Below are positions 6,570 through 13,330 of a stretch of DNA of 27,063 nucleotides, piece by piece. Numbering within the stretch: position 1 is the first letter of the stretch; each line of letters begins with the position of its first letter. This stretch comes from a virus, in IMG/VR virus record IMGVR_UViG_3300037139_000146, positions 1 to 27,063 of that record; one strand, written 5' to 3'. Made by a program: the position numbers and the translations under genes. Under the pieces are notes generated by a model. The model ran no database searches and had not been told where the DNA came from. It was given only the letters and a program-made list of their open reading frames with translations.

Positions 6570-7783
6570 TGGCTGACACGATTCGCATCAAACGCCGGGC
6601 CGCGGGTGGTGCCGCGGGCGCGCCCTCGTCGCTCGCGAACGCGGAACTCGCGTACAACGAGCAGGACGACACGCTCTACTACGGCACCGGCACGGGCGGC
6701 GGCGGCGGCTCCGCGACCTCGGTCATCCCGATCGCCGGCAAGGGCGCATACGACACGCTGGGCACCGCGCAAACGATTACGGGCGCCAAGACATTCTCGG
6801 TCTCGCCGCAGGTCCCCACCGCGACGCTGAGCGACGACTCGACCAACGCGGCCTCGACCGCCTTCGTCGCGGGACAGAACTACATCACGACCGCCGAAGC
6901 GGAAGCGATCCGACTCGACCAGTTCGCCGCGCCGACCTCACCGGTCTCGCTCAACGGCCAAGAGTTGCAGAATCTCGGCGCGCCGGCCAACCCGAATAGC
7001 GCCGTCCGGCTCATCGACTTGGACGGCGTGATCCAGGGACTAGACCAGAAGCCCACCGCGCGCGCCGCGACCACGGCCGCACTCCCGGCGAACACGTACA
7101 ACAACGGGACGGGTGGCGTCGGTGCCACGCTGACCGGGAACAGCAACGGCGCGCTCCCCGCGCAGGACGGCGTCACGCTCGCCGTGGACGATCTGTTGTT
7201 CGTCAACAATGAGGCAGCCCCGGCGAACAATGGGCTGTTCGTGCTCACGCAGGCGGGGAGCGGCGGCGCACCCTATATCCTCACGCGGCACGTCGATATG
7301 GACTCGGCGGCCGAGTTCCCCGGCGCGATCATCGTCGTGGGCAGCGAGTCCGTCACGCTGAACGGCGGGATCTATCTCCGGAACGCGACGTCGGGGACCC
7401 TCGTCGTCGGGACGACCGCCAACACATTCTCGAAACTCAATAGCGCGACCTCTCTCTCGGGGACGTCAGGCGAGATCGACATCTCGGCCGGGGTCGTGTC
7501 GATCGACAGCGGCTACGTCGGCCAAGCATCGATCACCACCCTCGGCACGATCGCGACCGGCGTGTGGGCCGGGACTGCGGTCGCCGTGCCACACGGGGGA
7601 ACGGGCGCGGCCACGCTCACCGGCTACGTGAAGGGGTCCGGGACGTCGGCGTTGACCGCTGTGACTAGCATCCCGAATACCGATGTCTCCGGACTGGGGA
7701 CGATGTCCACGCAGGCGGCGTCCGCGGTCGCGATCACGGGTGGCACGATCGATGGCGTCACGTTCGACGGCGGGTCGTTCTAG
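6569..7783 (+). CDS. Tail fibre protein 1
   Basis: 404 residues, starting in a TAATG overlap. The N-terminal 45 residues ('MADTIRIKRRAAGGA', 'SLANAELAYNEQDDTLYYGTG') form the phage fibre N-terminal type that attaches to the tail, and are paralogous to the start of the next gene. Then come an Ala/Thr-rich shaft ('AQTITGAKTFS', 'DDSTNAASTAFVAGQNYIT'), a central beta domain around 'DLLFVNNEAAPANNGLFVLTQAG', and shaft repeats 'GVWAGTAVAVPHGGTGAATLTGYVKG', a GGTGA fibre motif. It ends in 'ITGGTIDGVTFDGGSF', a tip motif. It is probably trimeric. No enzymatic motif for polysaccharide cleavage is visible. Confidence 0.82.
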   Translation: MADTIRIKRRAAGGAAGAPSSLANAELAYNEQDDTLYYGTGTGGGGGSATSVIPIAGKGAYDTLGTAQTITGAKTFSVSPQVPTATLSDDSTNAASTAFVAGQNYITTAEAEAIRLDQFAAPTSPVSLNGQELQNLGAPANPNSAVRLIDLDGVIQGLDQKPTARAATTAALPANTYNNGTGGVGATLTGNSNGALPAQDGVTLAVDDLLFVNNEAAPANNGLFVLTQAGSGGAPYILTRHVDMDSAAEFPGAIIVVGSESVTLNGGIYLRNATSGTLVVGTTANTFSKLNSATSLSGTSGEIDISAGVVSIDSGYVGQASITTLGTIATGVWAGTAVAVPHGGTGAATLTGYVKGSGTSALTAVTSIPNTDVSGLGTMSTQAASAVAITGGTIDGVTFDGGSF

Positions 7784-7786
7784 CCC

Positions 7787-9505
7787 GTGGCCGACACGAT
7801 CAAGATTCGACGCTCCTCAACGGCGGCCGCGGTCCCGACCACATCCCAGCTCGCCGATGGCGAGTTGGGACTCAACATCAACGACGGCATCCTCTACACC
7901 CCGCAGAACATCGGCGGCACGCGCACGATGCAGGCGCTGGCTGGCGGGAAGCAATTCCTGCTCAAGACCGGCAACTATACGATCCTGCCCAGTGACCCGA
8001 AGGTCATCGGGTTCTTCGGGACCGCCGACGGCACGTTCACGCTCCCCGCCGCGTCGTCGTGCGTCGGCCAGGAGTTCGATCTCTACAACCTGACCAGCAA
8101 CACAATCGCCAGTCCGACTGGCGCGCACAATCTGTTCGTGGCGCTGAGCGGTGGCGACTTCCTCTTCAACCAGGACGCGCTACTCGGCGACGTCATTCCG
8201 GCTCCGATCCAGGGCAAACGCTACTTCTCGTTGCCCAGCGGTGACGGCGGCTGGATCTGTCTCGGCAACGCGGTGCCGCCCAACGCGCTGACCTGGGCGC
8301 AAGCGCCGATCGAGATCGTGAACAGCACGGGCGCCAGCTTCTCGTCGGCGTCGAGCGTCACGACATCGCCCGCGTGGCCGTTCGCGCCGCTCCCCGGTTC
8401 CGTCCCCGCCGGCGCGCTCTACGTTGTCTGCGCGACGTGGAACAGTGCGTCGGTGACCGCGACCGTCACCGACGCCGGCGGGAATACCTTCACTCCGGTC
8501 TTCGGCAGTCCGATCGTCGAGGGCTCGCAGTCGTCGCAGATGTGGTATTGCTGCGGCGGCATGGGCCTCGTCGGCAGCGAGACGTTCACGGTCACATTCA
8601 GCGGGCCGGTGACGGGCTACGTCGCCGCTGCCGCGTTCAGCGGGATAGCCCTCGCGTCCGCGCTGGGTGCCTCGAATAGCAGCGAAGCCTCAAGCGGCGT
8701 GACGACGGTCAATCCGACCGTCACGACCACACAGGGGCAGGATCTGATCGTTGCGTTTACGTACGGAGCGAATACCTTGACCGGCGCTGCCGGCGCCCTC
8801 ACGCTCCAGAGTAACGCCAGCGGGCCAGCGGCCATCCTCCAGGTCGCGAAAGCGGTCAATGTCGGCAATGTCGCGCAGCTCCCAGTCACGCAATCCACGG
8901 GCGCCGCGATCGGCCTCATCGCCGCATTCAAAGGGCTCGCGGTGCATCTCCCGGAATTGCCGACGCTCCTCTCGTCGAACGACTTGGGCGACGTTCCCAA
9001 CACCGCGACCGCGCGGACGAACCTTGGGATCGTGAAGGTCAACAGCACGACGTCGGACCCGGGCACGGGGAACGACGGCACGCAGGGCTATGCGGTCGGC
9101 TCGACGTGGGTCAACACCTCTACCCAACGAGAATGGGTAGCGATTAGCGTTGCAACCGGGGCGGCAGTATGGCGCAAGCAAACGACGATTGTTGGGAACA
9201 AAGATGGAAGCGCCGCACTTGTAACATTCAACATTGGCACATCCGTACCGGCGGGCCTCTATCGCGTTAGCGCGTATGTCGCGTTCAATGGCACGGTCAC
9301 GATCGTCGCGACGATCGGATGGACGGACGAAAACGGCCATGCAATGACAGATGGCTCGGGTTCGCAAGCTGCGAGCGGCAACACCTGGTTTTTCACGTCT
9401 ATTCCGTTCTACGTCAACGCGTCAAGCAACATCACTGTTGCGATGTCGGTGAGTTCCGGCACAGGAGCAGACGCCAAGTACCACTTCGCCCTCGAAGCGT
9501 TGTGA
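7787..9505 (+). CDS. Tail fibre protein 2 with Ig-like and receptor-tip domains
   Basis: 572 residues from GTG 7787, three bases after fibre 1. The N-terminus ('MADTIKIRRSSTAAAVPTTS', then 'GELGLNINDGILYTP') repeats that of fibre 1. Residues 50-160 form a beta domain. Residues 175-375 look like an Ig-type domain ('VTDAGGNTFTPVFGSPIVEG', 'ETFTVTFSGPVTGYVAAAAF'). 'YAVGSTWVNTSTQREWVAIS' at about 430-450 is a common fibre module. The last 100 residues form a distinct tip that may contact the receptor. GC content falls from 9120 onward (about 47% over 9181-9240 by hand count), consistent with a recombined tip. Confidence 0.82.
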   Translation: MADTIKIRRSSTAAAVPTTSQLADGELGLNINDGILYTPQNIGGTRTMQALAGGKQFLLKTGNYTILPSDPKVIGFFGTADGTFTLPAASSCVGQEFDLYNLTSNTIASPTGAHNLFVALSGGDFLFNQDALLGDVIPAPIQGKRYFSLPSGDGGWICLGNAVPPNALTWAQAPIEIVNSTGASFSSASSVTTSPAWPFAPLPGSVPAGALYVVCATWNSASVTATVTDAGGNTFTPVFGSPIVEGSQSSQMWYCCGGMGLVGSETFTVTFSGPVTGYVAAAAFSGIALASALGASNSSEASSGVTTVNPTVTTTQGQDLIVAFTYGANTLTGAAGALTLQSNASGPAAILQVAKAVNVGNVAQLPVTQSTGAAIGLIAAFKGLAVHLPELPTLLSSNDLGDVPNTATARTNLGIVKVNSTTSDPGTGNDGTQGYAVGSTWVNTSTQREWVAISVATGAAVWRKQTTIVGNKDGSAALVTFNIGTSVPAGLYRVSAYVAFNGTVTIVATIGWTDENGHAMTDGSGSQAASGNTWFFTSIPFYVNASSNITVAMSVSSGTGADAKYHFALEAL

Positions 9506-9526
9506 CGGATTGTCACGCGCTGTGAC
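9502..9526 (+). promoter_or_regulatory. Alternating GTGAC/GTCAC/GTGAC element
   Basis: GTGAC (9502-9506), GTCAC (9512-9516) and GTGAC (9522-9526) are spaced exactly 10 bp apart, one helical turn, across the stop codon of fibre 2. They could form alternative short hairpins or a protein site read on one face of the helix. No repressor is assigned. Confidence 0.35.
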
Positions 9527-9974
9527 CGCGCGCCGCGCTGTCATCTCTGCCGCTCGCCGTCGGGTCCTCGGACCGTCGCGCGCGGGGTGAACGGTCGCGC
9601 GGGTGACGAAGGGGCCATGCGTTCCTCACGGCGCGTTCACAGTCCGGACGCTGCTGTTGCCATTCCTCACCCGCGGCCCCACTGTGTGCGGGCGCCGATC
9701 GTGCACACGAAAACGGGACCCACCGGGCCCGACCGGCGCCCCGTTGTTCCGATTCGTGCACTGGTATATGTTGGAGACGCGTTCGTGGTCCGCGCCGCCC
9801 GCGTCTCCCCGTGTGCATCGCTCGATGCCCGTCGGTGTCACCGTTCCGCCCGTGTGAATGCTTATGCCGTGGGATTCCCCGCCCGTTGTGGCCACCGCGT
9901 CCGTTCGTGCGTCTCTCCCGGACCGACGACAGGGCCACGCGGACCGTCGACTCCGGGTGAGTCAGCGCGAGAAC
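9527..9974 (+). other. Gap of about 450 bases without a supported gene
   Basis: Open frames exist on both strands, but they lack ribosome binding sites, are Arg-rich or erratic in composition, and resemble no family. A possible promoter is TTGTTC at 9744-9749 with TATGTT at 9767-9772 (17-bp spacing), about 200 bases before the gene at 9975. An imperfect GC-rich inverted repeat with arms AACGGG and CCCGTT spans about 9711-9746. It probably holds transcription signals between the fibre operon and the early-type genes. Confidence 0.4.
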
Positions 9975-10559
9975 ATGGCCGGCGGGGTCACCGGTGGTGA
10001 CGGCGAGGGCGACGGGTCGGCGGTGGCCGAGACGCCCGATGAGACCGCCGAGTGGGACGCGGAGGCCGCCGCCGAGACCCGCCATCCGGTGCGCGGACGG
10101 GTCGCGTGCGAGGCCCGGTACGACGGAGGCCGGCGCCTCACCTTCGTGATCTATGAACGGACCGTGGAGGCCGTCACCGAGGCGCGGAGCATCGAAATCA
10201 CCTATCGCAACCGCGCCGGCCGGTGCCTCGGCGAGTGGCGGCTCTACCGAGCCGATGACCTGGCGCTGGTCGCCCCGTTCTTGGAGCGGTGCCGCATACA
10301 ATCGCACTCCGGCGCCATCCCCGTGATCGGAACCGGAGCGTCGGGGCGGATCCTCCGGAGCCACGGCGTCGAGGCGTGTGTCTTGACCCACCTGTTCCCC
10401 GAATGCCTGGCCGCGGAGGCCCTGCCGGTCGTGCCGTTTGCCCCGGCCCCCGCCGTGCCCGCCCGGCTCTTGGGCGCGCTCCCGCCGGGCGAGGCACCAC
10501 CCGCCCACGTCCCGGCCCCTCCGGTGGTGCTCGGCCCCACCGAGGCGCTCATCGCGTAA
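9975..10559 (+). CDS. Hypothetical protein with Pro-rich C-terminus
   Basis: 194 residues. ATG 9975 is the first plausible start; the open frame reaches back to 9858, but those residues are Arg-rich and have no start signal. Residues 1-40 are acidic and Gly/Glu-rich. Residues 40-145 look like a folded alpha/beta core ('GGRRLTFVIYERTVEAV', 'SIEITYRNRAGRCLGEWRLY', 'LVAPFLERCRIQSHSGAIPV'). The last 45 residues are Ala/Pro-rich and likely disordered. Three cysteines are scattered, without a zinc motif. I do not recognise the family. It is followed by a promoter and the early-type operon at 10654. Confidence 0.55.
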   Translation: MAGGVTGGDGEGDGSAVAETPDETAEWDAEAAAETRHPVRGRVACEARYDGGRRLTFVIYERTVEAVTEARSIEITYRNRAGRCLGEWRLYRADDLALVAPFLERCRIQSHSGAIPVIGTGASGRILRSHGVEACVLTHLFPECLAAEALPVVPFAPAPAVPARLLGALPPGEAPPAHVPAPPVVLGPTEALIA

Positions 10560-10593
10560 GCCCCCGTGGGTCCGGACGGGCCGAATCCGGCCC

Positions 10594-10621
10594 TTGCGTG
10601 CCTCGCCGAGTCTAGTTACAT
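10594..10621 (+). promoter_or_regulatory. Possible promoter before the zinc/XRE/Gp157 operon
   Basis: TTGCGT at 10594-10599 is followed after 16 bp by TTACAT at 10616-10621, about 33 bases before ATG 10654. The -10 match is moderate. No hairpin follows, unlike the TAGCGG-type promoters. Confidence 0.4.
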
Positions 10622-10653
10622 TCGGTACTAGCACTCACGCACCGGAGGGGGCG

Positions 10654-11118
10654 ATGCACCAGAAGCATGAGCGGCGTCCGCCGCAGGACCATCCGCAGCA
10701 CCATCTGCAGGGACCGCCGGCACTCCATCGCTGTCGGACGCGGGTCGGGGGGCCGACCACGGTCCAGTGTTTCCGGGAGGCGGTCGTCTTCCCGACCGAC
10801 GGCGGGGCCGGGTACTGCGAGCGACACGCGCCGCCGGCCATGGCGCGGAACCAAGAACCCCAAGTGCTCCGGCGCGTCACGCTCGAGGAGGTGCTCTCCC
10901 GGTCGGTGGCCGCGACGGCGCGCTACAAAGACGACCTGATCGTCGCGGTCCTGACGGCGGACCCGTCGGACCTGCCGCCCGATGTCGCGATCGCGCGCCA
11001 CATCGTGGTCGAAGCGATCGGCGCCGTCAAGGATCTCCGCGAGACGATCGACCGGGAAGCCGAGGGGCCGCTGGTCCCGGCGACGGACACCATCGTGGTC
11101 ACGATCCGTGGCGGGTAA
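10654..11118 (+). CDS. Small zinc-binding hypothetical protein
   Basis: 154 residues from ATG 10654 with GGAGGGG (10644-10650) as ribosome binding site. The N-terminus is His/Gln/Pro-rich. A likely zinc site follows: 'HRC' near residue 29, 'VQC' near 41, and 'YCERH' near 57-61 (C-x-x-H). Residues 70-154 are helical, with 'VTLEEVLSRSVAATARYKDDLIVAV' and a final beta segment 'DTIVVTIRGG'. The next gene's GTG start overlaps its stop codon. Zn-binding proteins of this type are frequent in phage early regions; no function can be assigned. Confidence 0.7.
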   Translation: MHQKHERRPPQDHPQHHLQGPPALHRCRTRVGGPTTVQCFREAVVFPTDGGAGYCERHAPPAMARNQEPQVLRRVTLEEVLSRSVAATARYKDDLIVAVLTADPSDLPPDVAIARHIVVEAIGAVKDLRETIDREAEGPLVPATDTIVVTIRGG

Positions 11119-11440
11119 GGCCTCGACGAGATATTTCCCGGCCGAGCACTACCTCACGATCGCCGCCGAGCGACTGGACGACTGCACCGCGATCCCGGCC
11201 CGGCTCTCGGAGGCGCGCGCCGACGTCGGGAAATATCTCCGGCAAGCGCGCGAAGCGCTCGGGCTCTCAGCGTCCACCGTGGCGCGGGGCGCCACGGTGG
11301 ACGTGGGGAATCTCCGGAATATCGAAGCGGCGGCCCCGAAGGCGGGCCGCCCGCAGGGCGCATGGAGCGAGCCGGTGGTGACGCGCGTGTTGGCGTTTCT
11401 CACCGAGCAGGCGCAGCACTCACGCACCGCAACAGACTGA
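11108..11440 (+). CDS. XRE-like helix-turn-helix regulator
   Basis: 110 residues from GTG 11108, overlapping the end of the previous gene. Residues 38-80 read as a Cro/C1-type helix-turn-helix: 'VGKYLRQAREALGLSASTVARGATVDVGNLRNIE', with the family's helix 1 'lr.aREalGlS', turn and recognition helix. The N-terminal 35 residues contain an additional helix. It is short for a repressor and has no dimerisation or cleavage domain, so a Cro-like or accessory regulator is likely. Likely operators were not identified; the nearest candidate promoter is at 10594-10621. It is placed just upstream of the Gp157-type recombination gene. Confidence 0.65.
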   Translation: MAGKASTRYFPAEHYLTIAAERLDDCTAIPARLSEARADVGKYLRQAREALGLSASTVARGATVDVGNLRNIEAAAPKAGRPQGAWSEPVVTRVLAFLTEQAQHSRTATD

Positions 11441-11447
11441 GGAGACT

Positions 11448-12029
11448 ATGGAAACCGCAACCGCAACACCGCCGGCCGAACCACCCCGCCGGACCCTGTA
11501 CGAGCTCACCGGCGATGCCCTCGCCCTCTCCGACCTCCTCGAGACGACCGAGGGTGAGGTCACCGAGGAGATCGACCAGTGGATGACAGAGCACGCGGCC
11601 GCGCTCTGCCGGAAGTCGGACGGGATCGGCTTCTACATCAAGGAGCAGGAGGCGGTCGCGAAAGCGTGTAAGGAGGAGGCCGCCCGGCTCACCGCCCGCG
11701 CCAAGTCCTCGGAGAACCGGATCGCCGGCATGAAACGGGTGGTGGATCACGCAATGGTCGCGTTGGGCGTTGAGAAGTTGGTCGGCACCATCTTCACGAT
11801 CGCGCGGCAGAAATCGGGCGGCGTCCCCAAACTCACCCTCCTCGTTCCGACCGACGTGCTACCGGCCGAGTATGTCGATGTCACGACGCCGGCACCGGTC
11901 GTCACGCCCAACCAGGACCGGCTCCGCGCCTGGCTCGCGACCGAGGGCGGGGGCGTGGTCGTGCGCGAGGGGGTGGAGATCCGCGTCGCGCGGCTCGAGG
12001 ACCCGACCTACACCATCCGGATTCGCTAG
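11448..12029 (+). CDS. Siphovirus Gp157-family protein
   Basis: 193 residues from ATG 11448, with GGAG at 11441-11444 three bases upstream. It shows the Gp157 layout: 'RTLYELTGDALALSDLL' near the start, a long central coiled coil ('FYIKEQEAVAKACKEEAARLTARAKSSENRIAGMKRVVDHAM', described by its heptad pattern), and 'GTIFTIARQKSGGVPKL' and 'LPAEYVDV' in the C-terminal half. Gp157 genes commonly sit beside phage single-strand annealing or replication genes and are linked to phage resistance phenotypes in some hosts; the molecular function is unsettled. No recombinase is adjacent here. The coding end is followed by a hairpin at 12040-12062. Confidence 0.8.
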   Translation: METATATPPAEPPRRTLYELTGDALALSDLLETTEGEVTEEIDQWMTEHAAALCRKSDGIGFYIKEQEAVAKACKEEAARLTARAKSSENRIAGMKRVVDHAMVALGVEKLVGTIFTIARQKSGGVPKLTLLVPTDVLPAEYVDVTTPAPVVTPNQDRLRAWLATEGGGVVVREGVEIRVARLEDPTYTIRIR

Positions 12030-12039
12030 TAGCGGGCAC

Positions 12040-12062
12040 CCGGGACATCTCGGCCGTCCCGG
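12040..12062 (+). terminator. Weak terminator-type hairpin after the Gp157-type gene
   Basis: CCGGGAC (12040-12046) pairs with GTCCCGG (12056-12062) around a 9-base loop. It is followed by ATTGG, so the T-run is poor. It lies 11 bases after the Gp157 stop and 56 bases before the next promoter. Confidence 0.4.
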
Positions 12063-12117
12063 ATTGGCCCCGTGGGACTTGCAGTCGGCACCCCGGGGCC
12101 ATATCTTGGGCAGAACC

Positions 12118-12149
12118 TTGACAGGGATACTCCGGGCCCGAACTAGAAT
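12118..12149 (+). promoter_or_regulatory. Sigma70-like promoter for the RNA/tRNA region
   Basis: TTGACA at 12118-12123 is followed by ACTAGAAT (12142-12149). The -10 is either ACTAGA (18-bp spacing) or TAGAAT (20-bp). The shared string TTGACAGGGA...ACTAG with the promoter at 779 supports it. It is well placed for the structured region, two small genes and the tRNAs that follow. Confidence 0.55.
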
Positions 12150-12156
12150 CGACCGA

Positions 12157-12545
12157 TGTACTGAGGCGGACCGTGCGAGCCGGTGAGCTGCCACCGTAAG
12201 AGCGCAACCTTTCAATCGCCAACGAAATCGATGGCGTTGTTTCTCTCGAGTCTTTCCGGGCTCGGCGTGCCACCCGCGCAGCGGCTGTGAAGCCCCTGCG
12301 TCGGTACGCGATGGCTGCGTAAGCAGTCACGGGACAGGGCTGATCCCGGGCCTTGTACATCCAACCGGGTGTGTCGGACGGTTGCCGGACCCAAACCGGC
12401 TGGTGGAGGACGGCCAGCAATGGTCGCCCCGCAGGACGGCCGCCATGCGCGGCTACGCTCGTAGGACGGATCGAAGACGTACAGCGACACCCGGCTGCAA
12501 AGCCGGCGGGTCCACTCACGATGCGTGGCGCTGGCCCGCGCCGAA
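12157..12545 (+). ncRNA. Candidate structured non-coding RNA or long leader
   Basis: About 390 bases after a strong promoter contain no supported coding region but an unbroken series of hairpins: 12181-12196, 12217-12236, 12312-12329 (7-bp stem with GTAA tetraloop), 12330-12348, 12362-12384, 12385-12399, and a multi-arm structure closed by CAGCG (12482-12486) with CGCTG (12529-12533) enclosing two hairpins. GGACGG recurs at 12376, 12408, 12434 and 12464. Large ornate phage RNAs such as GOLLD and ROOL lie near tRNA clusters, so this location is suggestive. No homology can be claimed from sequence alone; a long 5' leader of the gene at 12572 is the alternative. Confidence 0.5.
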
Positions 12546-12571
12546 GTGGTCAGCAATGAACAGGAGGCGAA

Positions 12572-12865
12572 ATGGCGACGCGAGAGACACCGATCCGCGC
12601 CATGAGTGTCAGCAACACGGAGCACGGCTTACGGAAGCGCGTCTACTGCACAAGCGTGGAAACGCATCTGGCCGGTACGACGGTCAAGCTCGTAAGCGCC
12701 GACGGCCCGGAGTCCGTCGATGGTCCATCCGGTCGAGCCGGCATGGGGGATATGTCGATCCACCTCCGATTCGGGATCGGCCAAGTGCCCGACGAACAGT
12801 TCTTCGTCGGTGATTTCTACGAGGTAGACATCATCAACCAAAACGGCGAACGCTGCCGCGCATAG
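12572..12865 (+). CDS. Small hypothetical protein
   Basis: 97 residues from ATG 12572 with an excellent AGGAGG (12562-12567) four bases upstream. It is mostly short strands: 'LRKRVYCTSVETHLAGTTVKLVSA' then 'MSIHLRFGIGQVPDEQFFVGDFYEVDIINQNG'. The second half has the balance of a small beta barrel, and the ending 'FYEVDI' resembles OB-like or structural folds, without clear homology. No zinc site or membrane segment is seen. It lies after the structured region and before a small membrane protein, likely in the same transcript. Confidence 0.65.
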   Translation: MATRETPIRAMSVSNTEHGLRKRVYCTSVETHLAGTTVKLVSADGPESVDGPSGRAGMGDMSIHLRFGIGQVPDEQFFVGDFYEVDIINQNGERCRA

Positions 12866-12912
12866 CAGCGACGCCGACGGGTCCACTTCACTCACCACAC
12901 AAGAGGAATCAC

Positions 12913-13092
12913 ATGGACTTTTTTCACTTGATCGGGACCGCCCTCGTCGGCGCGGCCATCTTTGCCAGTGGGCTTCTCGTTGGCCGTAACAATCCTGCGC
13001 TCACCACCAAGCTCGAGTCGATCGCGAGCGATGTGAAGACGTTGATCTCCGTCGGCGTCGGCGCGGTCAAGGGCGCAGCGGCGAAGGTCTAG
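12913..13092 (+). CDS. Small single-span membrane protein
   Basis: 59 residues from ATG 12913, with AGAGGA five bases upstream. Residues 6-24 ('LIGTALVGAAIFASGLLVG') form one hydrophobic, Gly/Ala-rich transmembrane segment. After 'RNNPAL' comes an amphipathic helix ('TTKLESIASDVKTLISVGVG'). The N-terminus is short and bears Asp2, suggesting N-out or hairpin insertion. Size and layout are compatible with a small holin-like protein, an antiholin or a membrane-targeted modulator; no lysis genes are adjacent, so holin is unproven. It ends 10 bases before tRNA-Ala. Confidence 0.6.
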   Translation: MDFFHLIGTALVGAAIFASGLLVGRNNPALTTKLESIASDVKTLISVGVGAVKGAAAKV

Positions 13093-13102
13093 TCCTGGGG
13101 TT

Positions 13103-13174
13103 GGGCCAGTAGCTCAGCGGGAGAGCGCCCGTTTCGCACGCGGGATGTCGTGCGTTCAAATCGCACCTGGTCCA
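13103..13174 (+). tRNA. tRNA-Ala (anticodon CGC)
   Basis: Acceptor GGGCCAG (13103-13109) pairs with CTGGTCC (13167-13173) and includes the G3-U70 pair, the alanine identity element; the discriminator is A13174. The D stem is GCTC/GAGC, anticodon CGC lies at 13135-13137 within a TTCGCAC loop, and the T arm is GTGCG-TTCAAAT-CGCAC. CCA is not encoded. It would read the Ala codon GCG, frequent in this genome. Confidence 0.92.
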
Positions 13175-13178
13175 TTGT

Positions 13179-13251
13179 CGCAGGGTGGAGAAACAGTCAT
13201 CTCGCTGCGCTCATAACGCAGAGAAAGCGGGTGCGACTCCCGCCCCTGCTA
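13179..13251 (+). tRNA. Initiator-like tRNA-Met (anticodon CAT)
   Basis: Acceptor C13179-G13185 pairs with 13244-13250 over six bp, leaving C1 opposite U72 unpaired as in initiator tRNAs. The D stem GAGA/TCTC gives A11-U24, another initiator hallmark. The anticodon stem is five pairs with anticodon CAT at 13212-13214. The T stem is intact (GCGGG/CCCGC). Two canonical elbow features are missing: the 8-nt D loop AACAGTCA has no GG, and the T loop starts T-G-C, so position 55 is G rather than U. Discriminator is A13251; CCA is not encoded. A functional variant or a decaying copy are both possible. Confidence 0.82.
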
Positions 13252-13256
13252 TTCCG

Positions 13257-13330
13257 CGCGATGTAGCTTAGTCGGCCAAAGCGCCCGGTTCGGGACCGGG
13301 AGATCCTCCGTTCAAGTCGGAGCATCGCGA
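13257..13330 (+). tRNA. tRNA-Pro (anticodon CGG)
   Basis: The acceptor CGCGATG/CATCGCG is perfect. D stem GCTT/AAGC, anticodon stem CCCGG/CCGGG with loop TTCGGGA and anticodon CGG at 13291-13293, and T arm CTCCG-TTCAAGT-CGGAG are all intact. C1-G72 and discriminator A13330 suit proline. It begins five bases after the tRNA-Met. Confidence 0.92.

Noticed and set aside
9626-9895. Minus-strand open frame of 89 residues
   Set aside because: It would be the only minus-strand gene in the window, has no ribosome binding site and no recognisable family pattern.
9587-10000. Open frame of 137 residues in the gap after fibre 2
   Set aside because: It has a GTG start without ribosome binding site, Arg/Pro-rich shadow-like composition, and overlaps the start of the better-supported gene at 9975.
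12028-12053. A fourth TAGCGG-type promoter
   Set aside because: TAGCGG occurs at 12030, but the hexamer 11 bp downstream is not -10-like.
12229-12290. A 19-residue leader peptide starting at ATG near 12231
   Set aside because: There is no ribosome binding site and the start lies inside a hairpin; nothing suggests attenuation by this peptide.
12384-12400. Minus-strand anticodon arm of a tRNA-Pro(TGG)
   Set aside because: GCCGG-TTTGGGT-CCGGC fits an anticodon arm, but no D arm, T arm or acceptor stem can be built around it.
12482-12533. D-armless tRNA-Cys-like fold
   Set aside because: The arm reading TGCAAA has a six-base loop, the outer stem is only five bp and the T-loop consensus is absent; kept only as part of the structured RNA region.
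12382-12813. Open frame of 143 residues across the structured region
   Set aside because: Arg-rich composition, no ribosome binding site, and it overlaps the well-started gene at 12572 in another frame.
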